From Chitinophaga nivalis (GTDB lineage: Bacteria; Bacteroidota; Bacteroidia; Chitinophagales; Chitinophagaceae): a stretch of DNA of 64,000 bases. Shown here in pieces: positions 42,793 through 52,076 of this stretch; position 1 is the first letter of the stretch, and each line of letters starts with the position of its first letter. The position numbers and the translations under genes are program-made. Below the pieces are notes generated by a model that saw nothing but the letters and a program-made list of their open reading frames with translations, did not search any database and was not told where the DNA came from. The stretch lies in the NCBI RefSeq assembly GCF_025989125.1, contig NZ_JAPDNR010000001.1:7800087-7864086 (forward strand), in the 5' to 3' direction.

Positions 42793-43695
42793 ATGCTACA
42801 CTTCAAAAAAAGACACCTGCTGCAAGGCGCCATTGCCGCCTTATTACTGGCCACTGTTGCCTGCAGTAAAAAAGAAGATACGACCCATGAACCTATTATT
42901 GATCCGGTCGTACCTGTAACGGGAGAATATCTGCTGCGTACCCTCCGGAATTTTGACGGCACCCGGATGGACAGCTATGACAGCCTTGTCTACAACGACA
43001 AAAATCAGCTGACAGATTTCTATACCTACGAGAATGAAACCTCCGCCAATTTTTCCAGACGCCATGTCTATGTGTATGATAATGCCGGAAAAGTAAGCTG
43101 GGAAAGAGAATATCGTTATAACGACAACGGTAAGCTAGTACTCCAACAGGCTGACTCTGTAGGTTGGGCACCCGGTAAACTGATCATCTATTCTACCTTC
43201 CCGCTCCGGGGAGAAAAATACAGCAAGGATACAACCACCTACCTGCTCAGCAACAATGGCGTGATCGTGGGTATTGCCCCGAAGGTACTGACCAGGGATC
43301 ACCCAACGGCCAAATACATGCACGAAGTAAACTATCAGCTGCAAGGCAAGGATGTCGCCAAAATTACCTCCCGCTATTTTTGGACTGACAATCACGAAGC
43401 ACCTGGTGAAACCAGCCTGGCCTACGAATACGATAACAACATCAATCCGTTTCACCGGATATTCTTACAAAACCCGTTGTTTTTCACACAGACGTATTAT
43501 TCAACCGGCATTATGCTTCCCAGTGAACATAATGTGACCAAAGAAATTGTAACACCTGTAAGTGAAACCAACCAGGGTACTACTGTTGTTAATCAGTATG
43601 CGCTTAATACCACCATCCTGGAAAAACAGGAATTAACCGTGTTGCCCAGCAAATCAAAGTATACTATCTGGTATACCTATATCAAAGCTAAATAA
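42793..43695 (+). CDS. Lipoprotein of unknown function, first of a paralogous pair
   Basis: 300 residues from the chosen ATG, which opens a lipoprotein signal (LLQGAIAALLLATVACSKKED, Cys about residue 26). The body is made of short beta segments with Y/D-rich repeats, such as DSYDSLVYNDKNQLTDFYTY and HVYVYDNAGKVSWEREYRYN, that recall the YD/RHS type and DUF4595-like lipoproteins. A longer frame to 42736 would put the signal 19 residues inside. The next gene encodes a relative sharing DS.GW.P...I.Y.TF in the middle and Y.YIKA at the end. Function unknown; surface or periplasmic location is inferred. Confidence 0.75.
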   Translation: MLHFKKRHLLQGAIAALLLATVACSKKEDTTHEPIIDPVVPVTGEYLLRTLRNFDGTRMDSYDSLVYNDKNQLTDFYTYENETSANFSRRHVYVYDNAGKVSWEREYRYNDNGKLVLQQADSVGWAPGKLIIYSTFPLRGEKYSKDTTTYLLSNNGVIVGIAPKVLTRDHPTAKYMHEVNYQLQGKDVAKITSRYFWTDNHEAPGETSLAYEYDNNINPFHRIFLQNPLFFTQTYYSTGIMLPSEHNVTKEIVTPVSETNQGTTVVNQYALNTTILEKQELTVLPSKSKYTIWYTYIKAK

Positions 43696-43700
43696 TGATT

Positions 43701-43730
43701 TACCGTCGCAGGTACGTGCCTGCGACGGTA
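43701..43730. terminator. GC-rich stem-loop between paralogous lipoprotein genes
   Basis: TACCGTCGCAGG (43701-43712) pairs perfectly with 43719-43730. Only a pyrimidine-rich tract follows, so termination is likely but weak. Confidence 0.5.
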
Positions 43731-43858
43731 CCTCTCTTTACCTGCCCCCGCCCCAGTACAAGATAAATAACCTGGATTTTTATTCCTTCCCCGCCGATAA
43801 ATCTCTTTTTTGACATGCGGAATTCGATCTTTCCACGTTCTATAACAAATCACCTCTT

Positions 43859-44746
43859 ATGCCCCCCCACGATCATCTCCGCAGCTTGTATCCTATCCTC
43901 TTTTGTTTTCTGCTGCTTACTGCCTGTGCTAAAAAAGACGACTATCTTCCACCTGCCCCGCCGGAACCACCGAAAGATCTTTACCTCGTCAGCAGCATTA
44001 CGATTAACGGTATTCCCCGGGATTCGCTGATCTATGACAACCGGCACCGGCTGCAAAAACGGTGGATCTATGATAACTATTATAAAGAATGGAGCAGCTA
44101 TGTGTTGTATATCTACGAAACAGACGGCAGGTTGAGGGCTGCCTACAATTACTATACGGACCCTAATCACAGGTCCTACCTGACTTCCATTGATTCCCTG
44201 GGATGGGAGCCCAAACGGTTTATCACCTACACGACCTTTTACCGGGAAGAGGGAGAAGCCATTTCCGGTTATGATACCACCAAAAACTGGTACCGCAATG
44301 AGGAAGGGCGGCTGGGACTTATCGGCAGCAAGAGCTGGCATTACACCTTCGTAGGAAAACAACTGGCTTATGAAGAATTTGATTACCACAACAATAACCT
44401 GACCGGCTATACTTTTATGGATCATTATCTCTTCCCCGATCAGACCAGCAACCTGCAGCAGGATATTTTTACCATCACCTACGGGGAGCTCCCCAACGCC
44501 CTCTATCCGATAACATCCCGGAATCCCCTGTTACTGGCGGAGTGGGCCAAAGCCGGCTATCCTTATTTTGGCAGTGAATACCTCGCTACCGCCATACAGC
44601 TTACCTCTTCACAAACCGCCTCGCCTTCCGTAGCCATACAAGTAACCGGTATATTCTATCCCGGCAGCAACTATATGCAGGAGCAGTGGTATAGCGGCAT
44701 CAATAAAAAAATTCTTTATCGCTATAAAATTATCAAAGCCCGGTAA
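43859..44746 (+). CDS. Lipoprotein of unknown function, second of a paralogous pair
   Basis: 295 residues with a lipoprotein signal (LYPILFCFLLLTACAKKDD). As in its neighbour, short Y/D-rich strands follow: RDSLIYDNRHRLQKRWIYDN, YVLYIYETDGRLRAAYNYY, then SLGWEPKRFITYTTFYREEGE and a C-terminal ILYRYKIIKAR. The two proteins align over most of their length but have clearly diverged, so the duplication is old. A hairpin between the genes suggests separate transcripts. No catalytic motif is seen and I assign no function. Confidence 0.75.
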   Translation: MPPHDHLRSLYPILFCFLLLTACAKKDDYLPPAPPEPPKDLYLVSSITINGIPRDSLIYDNRHRLQKRWIYDNYYKEWSSYVLYIYETDGRLRAAYNYYTDPNHRSYLTSIDSLGWEPKRFITYTTFYREEGEAISGYDTTKNWYRNEEGRLGLIGSKSWHYTFVGKQLAYEEFDYHNNNLTGYTFMDHYLFPDQTSNLQQDIFTITYGELPNALYPITSRNPLLLAEWAKAGYPYFGSEYLATAIQLTSSQTASPSVAIQVTGIFYPGSNYMQEQWYSGINKKILYRYKIIKAR

Positions 44747-44765
44747 AATATTAACCGGTCTGCTT

Positions 44766-44773
44766 TACATTTG
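44766..44773 (+). promoter_or_regulatory. -7 box of the MmcQ/YjbR gene
   Basis: TACATTTG is an exact TAnnTTTG. It overlaps a possible TTG start at 44771 and therefore supports the ATG at 44792, with a leader of about 13 nt. Confidence 0.65.
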
Positions 44774-44791
44774 CCGTATAATTATTTCCAC

Positions 44792-45142
44792 ATGAACCTG
44801 ACACAATTCCAGGAGTATTGCCTCTCTCTTCCCGGTGTTACCGAAGAATTTCCTTTTGGAGAAAATACCCTGGTATATAAGGTGTCAGGAAAGTTATTTG
44901 CCCTGACTGATCTGGTCAATTTTGAAAGTATCAACCTGAAATGTGATCCGGAAACCGCCATTGAGTTGCGGGAACGTTATGAAGGTGTGACTCCCGGTTA
45001 TCACATGAACAAAAAACACTGGAATACCGTAGAAACCCATACTAATATTCCTAACAAACTCCTGCTGGAATGGATCAAAGATTCCTATGACCTGGTAGTT
45101 GCCAGCTTACCTAAAAAAGAAAGAGAGAAACTGGGCCAATAA
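44792..45142 (+). CDS. MmcQ/YjbR family protein
   Basis: 116 residues, the usual size. Family signs are FQEYCLSLPGVTEEFPFGENTLVYKVSGKLFAL at the start, then LKCDPETAIELRERY and the HMNKKHWNTVE block near residues 70-80. The fold is a small double-wing domain with DNA-binding resemblance; no biochemical role is established for the family as far as I know. It is a single gene with its own promoter. Confidence 0.9.
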   Translation: MNLTQFQEYCLSLPGVTEEFPFGENTLVYKVSGKLFALTDLVNFESINLKCDPETAIELRERYEGVTPGYHMNKKHWNTVETHTNIPNKLLLEWIKDSYDLVVASLPKKEREKLGQ

Positions 45143-45182
45143 CCATTCACCATTTACCACGGCCATTCCCCGTTTTTTTTCC

Positions 45183-45190
45183 TACTTTAG
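45183..45190 (+). promoter_or_regulatory. -7-like box of the S15-type hydrolase gene
   Basis: TACTTTAG has one mismatch from TAnnTTTG and lies 24 nt ahead of the start codon. Confidence 0.45.
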
Positions 45191-45214
45191 CCGGAGTCAA
45201 AAATTAACTGTTTT

Positions 45215-47107
45215 ATGAGAAAATGGCTGCTGCTGGCCTGCGCCGCGCTGTTTGCAATTCCCGCCACATCCCGGGCTGTTAACCAGGATTCCCTCTGGAT
45301 GCGGGAAAACTACACCAAAAAAGAATTATATATTCCGATGCGTGATGGCGTAAAACTGTTTACTTCTGTTTATCTTCCCAAAGATCAATCAGAAAAACAT
45401 CCCATCCTGATGTCCCGCACACCGTATTCCTGCGCTCCCTACGGAGAAGATGCCTTCCGCCCTTTTTACAACAATCACTATAAAAAATACCTGAAAGAAG
45501 GCTATATCATGGTGATACAGGATGTAAGAGGCACCTGGATGAGTGAGGGTAAATATGTGAATATCCGTCCTTTTAATGCCGCTAAAAAAGGCAAAAAAGA
45601 GATTGATGAAGCCAGCGATACCTATGATACCATTGACTGGCTGGTGAAAAACCTGCAGGGCAACAATGGCAACGTGGGTGTCTTCGGTATTTCCTACCCC
45701 GGCTTCTATTCCAGCATGAGTGCCCTAAGCGGCCATCCGGCATTAAAAGCCGTAAGCCCGCAGGCGCCTATTGCCGACTGGTTCATCGGAGATGACTTCC
45801 ACCACAACGGTGCTTTCATGTTATCAGATGCGTTCTCTTTCTACACCGTATTTGACCATCCTCACCCGCAGCCTACCAAAACAGGCCCGAAAGGATTCGA
45901 TTACTACACAAAAGATAACTACAAATTCTTTCTGGAAACAGGTCCGCTGAAAAACTTTGCCAAACTGGTAGGCGACAGCGTTCCCTTCTGGCAGGAAATG
46001 TACGACCATCCGAATTACGACAGCTGGTGGCAGGCACGCAACGTGCGTAATCACCTGACCAATATTAAACCCGCCATGCTGGTAGTAGGTGGCTTATTTG
46101 ATGCTGAAGATTGCTTCGGTGCCTGGAATACCTACAAAGCAATTGAAGAGAAAAACCCGGGCGCCAACAACCGTGTTGTGGTAGGTCCGTGGTATCATGG
46201 CCAGTGGGCTTCCAACGATGGTACACACCTGGGTAAAGTACGCTTTGACAGCAATACTTCCGAGTACTATGCCAACAACATTGAAGTACCGTTTTTCAAT
46301 TATTACCTGAAAGGTAAAGGACAGACACCGGATATTGCAGAAGCTACCGTGTTCTTCACCGGTGAAAACCAGTGGAGACGCCTGCCTAAATGGCCTCCTG
46401 CTGAAATACAAACTACCCCTGTTTACCTGCAACCGGATGGAAAGTTATCCTTCTCCAAACCTGCTGCTACCAACAGTTTCAGCGAATATGTAAGTGATCC
46501 GGCCAAACCGGTTCCGTATACAGAAGATGTACACTTCAGCCGCACCATCAGCTACATGACCGATGATCAGCGTTTTGCTGCACGTCGCCCGGATGTGGTT
46601 ACCTTTGAAACGACTGTACTGGATAAAGACATCACCCTGGCAGGTCCGCTGGTAGCAGATCTGATTGCCGGTATCAGCAGCACCGATGCCGACTTTGTGG
46701 TAAAACTGATTGATGTATTCCCGGAAGATTTTAAATATGAAGAAGATGCACCGGCTGAACACCGCCGTATTCCGTCTTCTACTTATCCGATGGGTGGTTA
46801 CCAGATGCTGGTACGTGGCGAAATTATGCGGGGTAAATTCCGCAACAGTTTCGAAAACCCGGCCCCATTTGTACCCAACGAACCTACTGCCGTGAAGTTT
46901 ACCCTGCCGGATGTAGCCCATACTTTTAAGAAAGGGCACCGCATCATGGTACAGATACAAAGCAGCTGGTTCCCGCTGGCAGACCGGAATCCGCAGCAGT
47001 TCACAGATATTTACAAAGCCACGGAAAGCGACTTTAAAAAAGCCACCATCCGTATTTACCACGATGCACAGCACCCTTCACTGGTAACGCTGCCGATCGT
47101 TCCATAA
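45215..47107 (+). CDS. Secreted CocE/NonD (X-Pro dipeptidyl-peptidase S15) family hydrolase
   Basis: 630 residues. A signal peptide (KWLLLACAALFAIPATSRA) is followed by an alpha/beta hydrolase domain with the nucleophile Ser in GNVGVFGISYPGFYSSMSA (about 150-168), a cap region, and a C-terminal jelly-roll domain (about 400-620) ending with HTFKKGHRIMVQIQSSWFPLADRNPQ. The N-terminal IPMRDGVKLFTSVYLP and QDVRGTWMSEG are typical. Members cleave esters, amides (including beta-lactam precursors) or X-Pro peptides; the substrate here is unknown. It stands alone with promoter and terminator. Confidence 0.9.
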   Translation: MRKWLLLACAALFAIPATSRAVNQDSLWMRENYTKKELYIPMRDGVKLFTSVYLPKDQSEKHPILMSRTPYSCAPYGEDAFRPFYNNHYKKYLKEGYIMVIQDVRGTWMSEGKYVNIRPFNAAKKGKKEIDEASDTYDTIDWLVKNLQGNNGNVGVFGISYPGFYSSMSALSGHPALKAVSPQAPIADWFIGDDFHHNGAFMLSDAFSFYTVFDHPHPQPTKTGPKGFDYYTKDNYKFFLETGPLKNFAKLVGDSVPFWQEMYDHPNYDSWWQARNVRNHLTNIKPAMLVVGGLFDAEDCFGAWNTYKAIEEKNPGANNRVVVGPWYHGQWASNDGTHLGKVRFDSNTSEYYANNIEVPFFNYYLKGKGQTPDIAEATVFFTGENQWRRLPKWPPAEIQTTPVYLQPDGKLSFSKPAATNSFSEYVSDPAKPVPYTEDVHFSRTISYMTDDQRFAARRPDVVTFETTVLDKDITLAGPLVADLIAGISSTDADFVVKLIDVFPEDFKYEEDAPAEHRRIPSSTYPMGGYQMLVRGEIMRGKFRNSFENPAPFVPNEPTAVKFTLPDVAHTFKKGHRIMVQIQSSWFPLADRNPQQFTDIYKATESDFKKATIRIYHDAQHPSLVTLPIVP

Positions 47108-47121
47108 ACCTGATTTGTTAT

Positions 47122-47158
47122 AAAAAACGGTCCCGCATCAACTGCGGGACCGTTTTTT
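47122..47158. terminator. Bidirectional terminator between the S15-type hydrolase and the PagL-like gene
   Basis: AAAAAACGGTCCCGCA (47122-47137) pairs perfectly with 47143-47158 around 5 nt; A- and T-runs on both sides. Confidence 0.92.
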
Positions 47159-47166
47159 ATATATCG

Positions 47167-48354
47167 TTACCAGGCTACTTTTCCACCGCCTCCCCACTCT
47201 GCCCAATCAGCTTTCGCACCATTGAGGGTTTTTAATCCGATTTGCATAAAGCCATTCTTATGCAGGTTATAGCGTAGTCCTACCCGCAAAAACACAGACC
47301 CTTTCTTGTCATCCCGCTGGTACCAGTAAGTACCCATCTGCGTGACAAGATCAAACCGTTGTAAATGCAAGGCATGACCAATGTGAATACCCCCCAGCAT
47401 TTTATCGCCCGTGCGTACCCGGCCACCATATTGCTGTTCATACGTATAGCCGAGCGAACCATCATAGAATCCGTCCAGGCCGGCGCCAAAACTGGCAATG
47501 TGGCTGTACCTCCGGCTGTAATCCATCACCAGCGATGCGGTACCGTAAAAAGCGCTGGTATTCTGCCGGCTGTCATGTTGTACCACTCCAAAGGCGCCGT
47601 AAATGCTGACCTCATTCCGTTGCCGCAGCGGTTTTAAAGGCGCTACAATAAACGTAGGCCGGATATTGGCCGTATAGGTACTGTCTATCTGTTTTTTAAC
47701 AATCCGTTTGATACTGTTGTAATGATAACGTACGCCCACATTGAAGCCTGCCATATTCAAACCCAGGTTAGGCGTATGGGTACGGCCGTTGGAGAAGTGC
47801 GTCAGATCCAGCCCGTAGGTAAGGTCCCATATCTCCGATGCCTTCCACACCCCACCGATGCTCAGGTTAAAATACACATCCACTTTAGAGCTGATAGCAT
47901 CATTCAACGGGTTGGTGTGCTTATCGTAGGTATTCAGGTCATAGGTTAACCCCAATGCCAGACCGGCTTCGAATGTATGTCGCTTACGACGACATAGCGG
48001 CGCATAAAAAAAGCCATACAATCCGCTGGGATTACCCAATATGGTAGCTTCGCCTATCCAACCGGTATAAAATCCCAGGCCGTAACTGGGGTAATTGAGG
48101 GCGCGTTGCCAGTCGTGTGCGCCGGTAGACTGCCAGCCCATACGTATTTCCATTGACTGATACCCATGTTTCAGGAATTCGCCCATATTCTCGCCGTTAT
48201 AAATGTGGGAACCATTGTGTAGTTTGAGCTCCAGGTATTTAAATCTGCCCAGATTGGGGTTTTGTTTTGCCTTCTGCCAAAGATCTGTGGTATCCTGTGC
48301 CTGGACTACCAATACTGTGCACCAAAGTTGCACCATCATCAAAAAATGCTTCAT
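47167..48354 (-). CDS. PagL-like acyloxyacyl hydrolase (lipid A 3-O-deacylase family)
   Basis: 395 residues with a signal peptide (MMVQLWCTVLVVQAQ). The barrel-forming beta strands contain the family's catalytic motif LTHFSNGRTHTPNLGLN, with His186 and Ser188 as the predicted active-site pair and Asn189 nearby. Members remove an acyl chain from lipid A in the outer membrane. The protein is about twice as long as PagL itself; the extra strands after residue 200 suggest a larger barrel or a second domain, as is common in Bacteroidota members. It converges on the hydrolase gene and is transcribed alone. Confidence 0.85.
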   Translation of the reverse strand: MKHFLMMVQLWCTVLVVQAQDTTDLWQKAKQNPNLGRFKYLELKLHNGSHIYNGENMGEFLKHGYQSMEIRMGWQSTGAHDWQRALNYPSYGLGFYTGWIGEATILGNPSGLYGFFYAPLCRRKRHTFEAGLALGLTYDLNTYDKHTNPLNDAISSKVDVYFNLSIGGVWKASEIWDLTYGLDLTHFSNGRTHTPNLGLNMAGFNVGVRYHYNSIKRIVKKQIDSTYTANIRPTFIVAPLKPLRQRNEVSIYGAFGVVQHDSRQNTSAFYGTASLVMDYSRRYSHIASFGAGLDGFYDGSLGYTYEQQYGGRVRTGDKMLGGIHIGHALHLQRFDLVTQMGTYWYQRDDKKGSVFLRVGLRYNLHKNGFMQIGLKTLNGAKADWAEWGGGGKVAW

Positions 48355-48506
48355 AAACTCTTAACGTGTAAACCTATACGAAAAAACAATTAACCTTTTC
48401 TTTTGTTTTAGACTACTACCGGAGATACCGCGTAATAAGTTATTTAGTTAACTTGCATACATCTTATAACGCCTTATTCAAACAAAACACTGACAACCAT
48501 TAATTT

Positions 48507-49229
48507 ATGTACAAAAAATATGTGTTTATTGGTGCCCTCGGGGTACTGTCCCTTCCAGGTTTTTCTCAATCCAAACCGGTAGCCAAACCTAAAACAGGAA
48601 CAGCTAAACCACTGGCAAAAGGCCAGGTATTGAAAACACGTCTGGATAGTGTCAGTTATGGTATTGGTTTGAATATCGCAGATAACCTGAAAGCACAGGG
48701 TCTGGAAAATGTAAACACCACTTTACTGGCCAAAGCCATTCAGGATGTCTTAAAAAGTCAACCTTTAACCTTATCTAAAGAACAAAGTGATATGAGCATC
48801 AGCAATTACCTGCAGCAGCTGAAAACAGAAAAATCTGCCAAAAACCGCGAAGCCGGTGTAAAATTCCTGGCAGAAAATAAAACCAAGCCAGGTATTGTTA
48901 CGCTTCCGAGTGGTTTGCAATACCAAATCGTGAAAGAAGGTACCGGTCCGAAACCTACCGCCACTGATAAAGTTAAAACCCACTACCACGGTACATTAAT
49001 CGACGGTACTGTGTTTGATAGTTCAGTAGACAGAGGAGAGCCGATTACATTCCCGGTAAACGGTGTGATCAAAGGCTGGACGGAAGCCCTGCAATTGATG
49101 CCGGTAGGCTCCAAATGGCGCCTTTTTATTCCTGCTGACCTGGCATACGGCGAACGTCAGGCAGGGCCGAAAATTGGTCCCGGCAGCACACTGGTATTTG
49201 ATGTTGAACTGCTCGATATCGTTAAGTAA
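48507..49229 (+). CDS. FKBP-type peptidyl-prolyl isomerase, exported
   Basis: 240 residues: a signal peptide (YVFIGALGVLSLPGFSQ), an N-terminal helical dimerisation domain (about 45-120, LDSVSYGIGLNIADNLKAQGLENVNTTLLAKA), and a C-terminal FKBP domain (about 130-240) with GLQYQIVKEGTGPKPTATDKVKTHYHGTLIDGTVFDSS and GWTEALQLMPVGSKWRLFIPADLAYG. The layout equals FkpA/Mip, periplasmic chaperones that isomerise prolines. The small following gene begins 36 nt after and may be co-transcribed. Confidence 0.93.
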   Translation: MYKKYVFIGALGVLSLPGFSQSKPVAKPKTGTAKPLAKGQVLKTRLDSVSYGIGLNIADNLKAQGLENVNTTLLAKAIQDVLKSQPLTLSKEQSDMSISNYLQQLKTEKSAKNREAGVKFLAENKTKPGIVTLPSGLQYQIVKEGTGPKPTATDKVKTHYHGTLIDGTVFDSSVDRGEPITFPVNGVIKGWTEALQLMPVGSKWRLFIPADLAYGERQAGPKIGPGSTLVFDVELLDIVK

Positions 49230-49265
49230 GACGCGCGCGGATTATTATCCCCTTAAAAAAATTTC

Positions 49266-49643
49266 ATGGGCGTATCATATCGGAAAGAAGATTTACTGGA
49301 AAAGCTGATCCGGGAAGCCGGAGAAGCCCTGAGTAAAGCCGGGTTGCAAAAGTCTGCTCCCGCTCTTCAGGAGATGGATCGGGCTATGAATGAGGTACTG
49401 GCAGCGGAAAGTGATCTGATGCTGCAGGATGTTACCCACGCCACGATGGAAGATTTTCAGGCATACCTCCGGGATAACCACCTGCATACTTCCACCCTGG
49501 AACTGCTGGCAGCCGTATTGCAAACACAATCTGAATTATCGAAAGCTTTGTATATCTACGATTTTATTTATTCCCGGCGGGCAACGGTTTCCTTTCAACT
49601 GTTGCAGCAAAGAGCTCTGCTGCGGAAAAGAATCGGGGAGTAA
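49266..49643 (+). CDS. Small helical protein of unknown function
   Basis: 125 residues, mostly helical and charged, with no signal peptide, membrane segment or recognised motif. It starts MGVSYRKEDLLEKLIREAGEA and has ESDLMLQDVTHATMEDFQAYL near the middle. I do not recognise the family. It follows the FKBP gene closely and ends at a strong terminator, so the two probably share an mRNA. Confidence 0.75.
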   Translation: MGVSYRKEDLLEKLIREAGEALSKAGLQKSAPALQEMDRAMNEVLAAESDLMLQDVTHATMEDFQAYLRDNHLHTSTLELLAAVLQTQSELSKALYIYDFIYSRRATVSFQLLQQRALLRKRIGE

Positions 49644-49657
49644 AGGCATATCTAACG

Positions 49658-49720
49658 AATCAGGGATCAATGGTTTCCGGTAAGATTACTTTCCGGAAAT
49701 AATTGATCCCTGATTTTTTT
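49658..49720. terminator. Bidirectional terminator before aroC
   Basis: AATCAGGGATCAAT (49658-49671) pairs perfectly with 49702-49715, with a second inner stem (TTTCCGG/CCGGAAA) and a T-run. It ends the aromatic operon on the minus strand and the FKBP transcript on the plus strand. Confidence 0.88.
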
Positions 49721-49731
49721 ATGTTGATGAT

Positions 49732-50730
49732 TTATGCAGAAAAAATTCTGGGCCGGCGTTGTTCCAGCAATATGAAATCGGCCAGTACCATGGCGGTCAC
49801 GGCTTCCAGTACCACAGGCACCCGCAGCGCTATACACAGGTCATGCCGACCTTTTACACTGAAGGTTTCTACTTCTCCGCTTTTAATATTGAGGGTTTGT
49901 TGTTCCTTAGGTGTGCTGGAAGTAGGTTTCACAGCAATACGGAACACCAGCGGATTACCATTGGTAATACCTCCTACCACGCCACCGGCATGATTGGTAG
50001 CTGTTTTACCGCTTTTATCCACAATGGCATCATTATGCTCCACGCCCTTCATACGGGCAGCGGCAAAGCCGGAGCCGAACTCAATTCCTTTAATAGCAGG
50101 AATGGCGAATACCGCATGTGCGAGGGCCGATTCCAGCGAATCAAAAAACGGTTCACCGAGGCCAATCGGCAATCCTTCCACCACACACTCCACGACGCCG
50201 CCAACAGAGTCTTTGGCTGCAATGGCTGCATTCAGTCCTTCTTCCGCATCCGCATAACCGCCTACTTCCTTGATAACTGCCTGGATACTGATATCCTTGC
50301 CCAATATTTTTTTGGCAATCACACCGGCGGCAACCAGATTTAAGGTAAGCCGGCCGCTGAAATGGCCGCCGCCACGGTAGTCTTCGAAGCCACCGAATTT
50401 TTCCGTGGCCACAAAATCGGCATGACCGGGCCGCGGAAACTCCCGCAGCTTTTCATAATCCGTACTGCGGGTATTATTATTTTCAAAGAGAATCGTTACC
50501 GGCGCTCCTGTTGTATGGTCGTTGAATACACCTGACTTGATAAAAGGCAGATCCTCTTCTTTACGGGGCGTAGTACCACGGGCACCACCTTTACGTCTTT
50601 CCAGGTCGGCGAGAAAGTCTTCCTGCTGCAGGGGAATACCTGCCGGAATACCATCTATGTTTACGCCTACACTGGCGCCATGCGACTCGCCAAAAACATT
50701 TACACGGAATAATCTACCAAAACTGTTCAC
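49732..50730 (-). CDS. aroC: Chorismate synthase
   Basis: 332 residues from a GTG start. AroC converts EPSP to chorismate and needs reduced FMN. Motifs: NSFGRLFRVNVFGESHGASVG at the start (the first conserved His region), then GTTPRKEEDLPFIKSGVF, the RPGHADFVATEKFGGFEDYRGGGHFSGR signature and HDLCIALRVPVVLEAVTAMVLAD at the end. An ATG 15 codons upstream would add residues absent from the family, so GTG at 50730 is preferred. It is the last gene of the aromatic operon. Confidence 0.93.
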   Translation of the reverse strand: MNSFGRLFRVNVFGESHGASVGVNIDGIPAGIPLQQEDFLADLERRKGGARGTTPRKEEDLPFIKSGVFNDHTTGAPVTILFENNNTRSTDYEKLREFPRPGHADFVATEKFGGFEDYRGGGHFSGRLTLNLVAAGVIAKKILGKDISIQAVIKEVGGYADAEEGLNAAIAAKDSVGGVVECVVEGLPIGLGEPFFDSLESALAHAVFAIPAIKGIEFGSGFAAARMKGVEHNDAIVDKSGKTATNHAGGVVGGITNGNPLVFRIAVKPTSSTPKEQQTLNIKSGEVETFSVKGRHDLCIALRVPVVLEAVTAMVLADFILLEQRRPRIFSA

Positions 50731-50777
50731 AAGCTGATGATTTAAGATTTTAAAAAGAGGAATAACCTGCAACAAGG

Positions 50778-52040
50778 TTATGCATGCACCAATACTTTAC
50801 CGCCCAGCTGTTGCAGATGATCATAAAATTCCGGATATGATTTATTGATGGCTTCTGCATTTTCAATCACTACCGGTCCGTCTGCGGTGAGGGCTGCTAC
50901 TGCGCAGGCCATTGCAATACGGTGGTCATTATGCGAATGTACGGTAGCCGCTTTAATTCCGGTACCGCCATGTACCAGCATCACATCTCCTTCCAGGTCT
51001 ATGCGGATACCCATTTTACCAAATTCTTCCTGGAGGGTGAGTCCACGGTCGCTTTCCTTATGCGCCAGGCGGCTCACGCCTTTTATTTTCGTAGTACCGT
51101 TACAGTTAGCAGCCAGGGCTACCAGCGGCGGGAATAAATCGGGACAATCTGTCGCATCTGTTTCGAATGCCACCAGTTTGTCTTTTTCTATATTAACGGT
51201 AAACATACCCTGTAATACGTGTGCACCGGATTTTTCCAGTGATTCCAGGATCGCTTTATCTGACTGTGCAGAAGCGGTGTTCAGGTGCTGTACTTCTGCC
51301 TTACCGGCTACCGCTGCTGCTACCAGCAGGAAAGCCGCCCCACTCCAGTCTCCTTCCACGGTATATTCACCTGCTTTATAGCTTTGTTTTTTTCCGAAAT
51401 GGAATTTTTCAAAATTTTCTTCTGTAACCGTAACACCAAATTGTGCCATCAGTTGCAGGGTCAACGCAATGTATGGTTTGCTTTTAAGATCTTTCACAGT
51501 GATGGTCACATCTTCCGCAACTGCGCCATAAGCCATCAGCAACCCGGTCAGAAACTGGGAGCTTAAAGAACCATCGATGGTAATAGCAGCCGGTTGTAAA
51601 GGACCTTGAATATGTAAGGGTAATTTACCACCCTGTGTCGTACATTTCACTTGCAAAAGCGGCAGTACTTCTTCAAAAAAATCCATCGGGCGGGTTGTTA
51701 AACTACCGTGGCCATCAATGGTAATCGGCAGCGACGATAACGCTGCAATAGGGGTAAACATCCGGATACCTAAACCTGATTCGCCGCAATTGATTTCATC
51801 ATAAAACGGTTGTACCCCGTTGCTGGTAATTTCAAAATGTTCCGGCTCCCTTTTAATTTTAGCGCCCAGGTTTTCGGCTACTTCCAGTGCAGCCAGGCAA
51901 TCATTGCTCAGGCCGGGATTGCGGATAATGCTTTTCCCTTTTGCCAGTAAAGCCGCTGCCACAGCGCGCTGCATAGCACTCTTGGAAGGGTTGGCTGTAA
52001 CGGTTCCTTTAATGATCGCTGGTGATACAGTAACTTGCAT
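50778..52040 (-). CDS. aroA: 3-phosphoshikimate 1-carboxyvinyltransferase (EPSP synthase)
   Basis: 420 residues. AroA joins PEP to shikimate-3-phosphate. It opens with PAIIKGTVTANPSKSAMQRAVAAALLA, in which the Lys-Ser pair binds substrate, and contains the middle block ITIDGSLSSQFLTGLLMA (about 152-169) and the late HNDHRIAMACAVAAL motif (about 363-377). It lies 36 nt downstream of aroB and 47 nt upstream of aroC in the operon. Confidence 0.94.
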   Translation of the reverse strand: MQVTVSPAIIKGTVTANPSKSAMQRAVAAALLAKGKSIIRNPGLSNDCLAALEVAENLGAKIKREPEHFEITSNGVQPFYDEINCGESGLGIRMFTPIAALSSLPITIDGHGSLTTRPMDFFEEVLPLLQVKCTTQGGKLPLHIQGPLQPAAITIDGSLSSQFLTGLLMAYGAVAEDVTITVKDLKSKPYIALTLQLMAQFGVTVTEENFEKFHFGKKQSYKAGEYTVEGDWSGAAFLLVAAAVAGKAEVQHLNTASAQSDKAILESLEKSGAHVLQGMFTVNIEKDKLVAFETDATDCPDLFPPLVALAANCNGTTKIKGVSRLAHKESDRGLTLQEEFGKMGIRIDLEGDVMLVHGGTGIKAATVHSHNDHRIAMACAVAALTADGPVVIENAEAINKSYPEFYDHLQQLGGKVLVHA

Positions 52041-52076
52041 ATGTATATGTCTTCCGCCTTTTGTTGGTTAAAAAAT

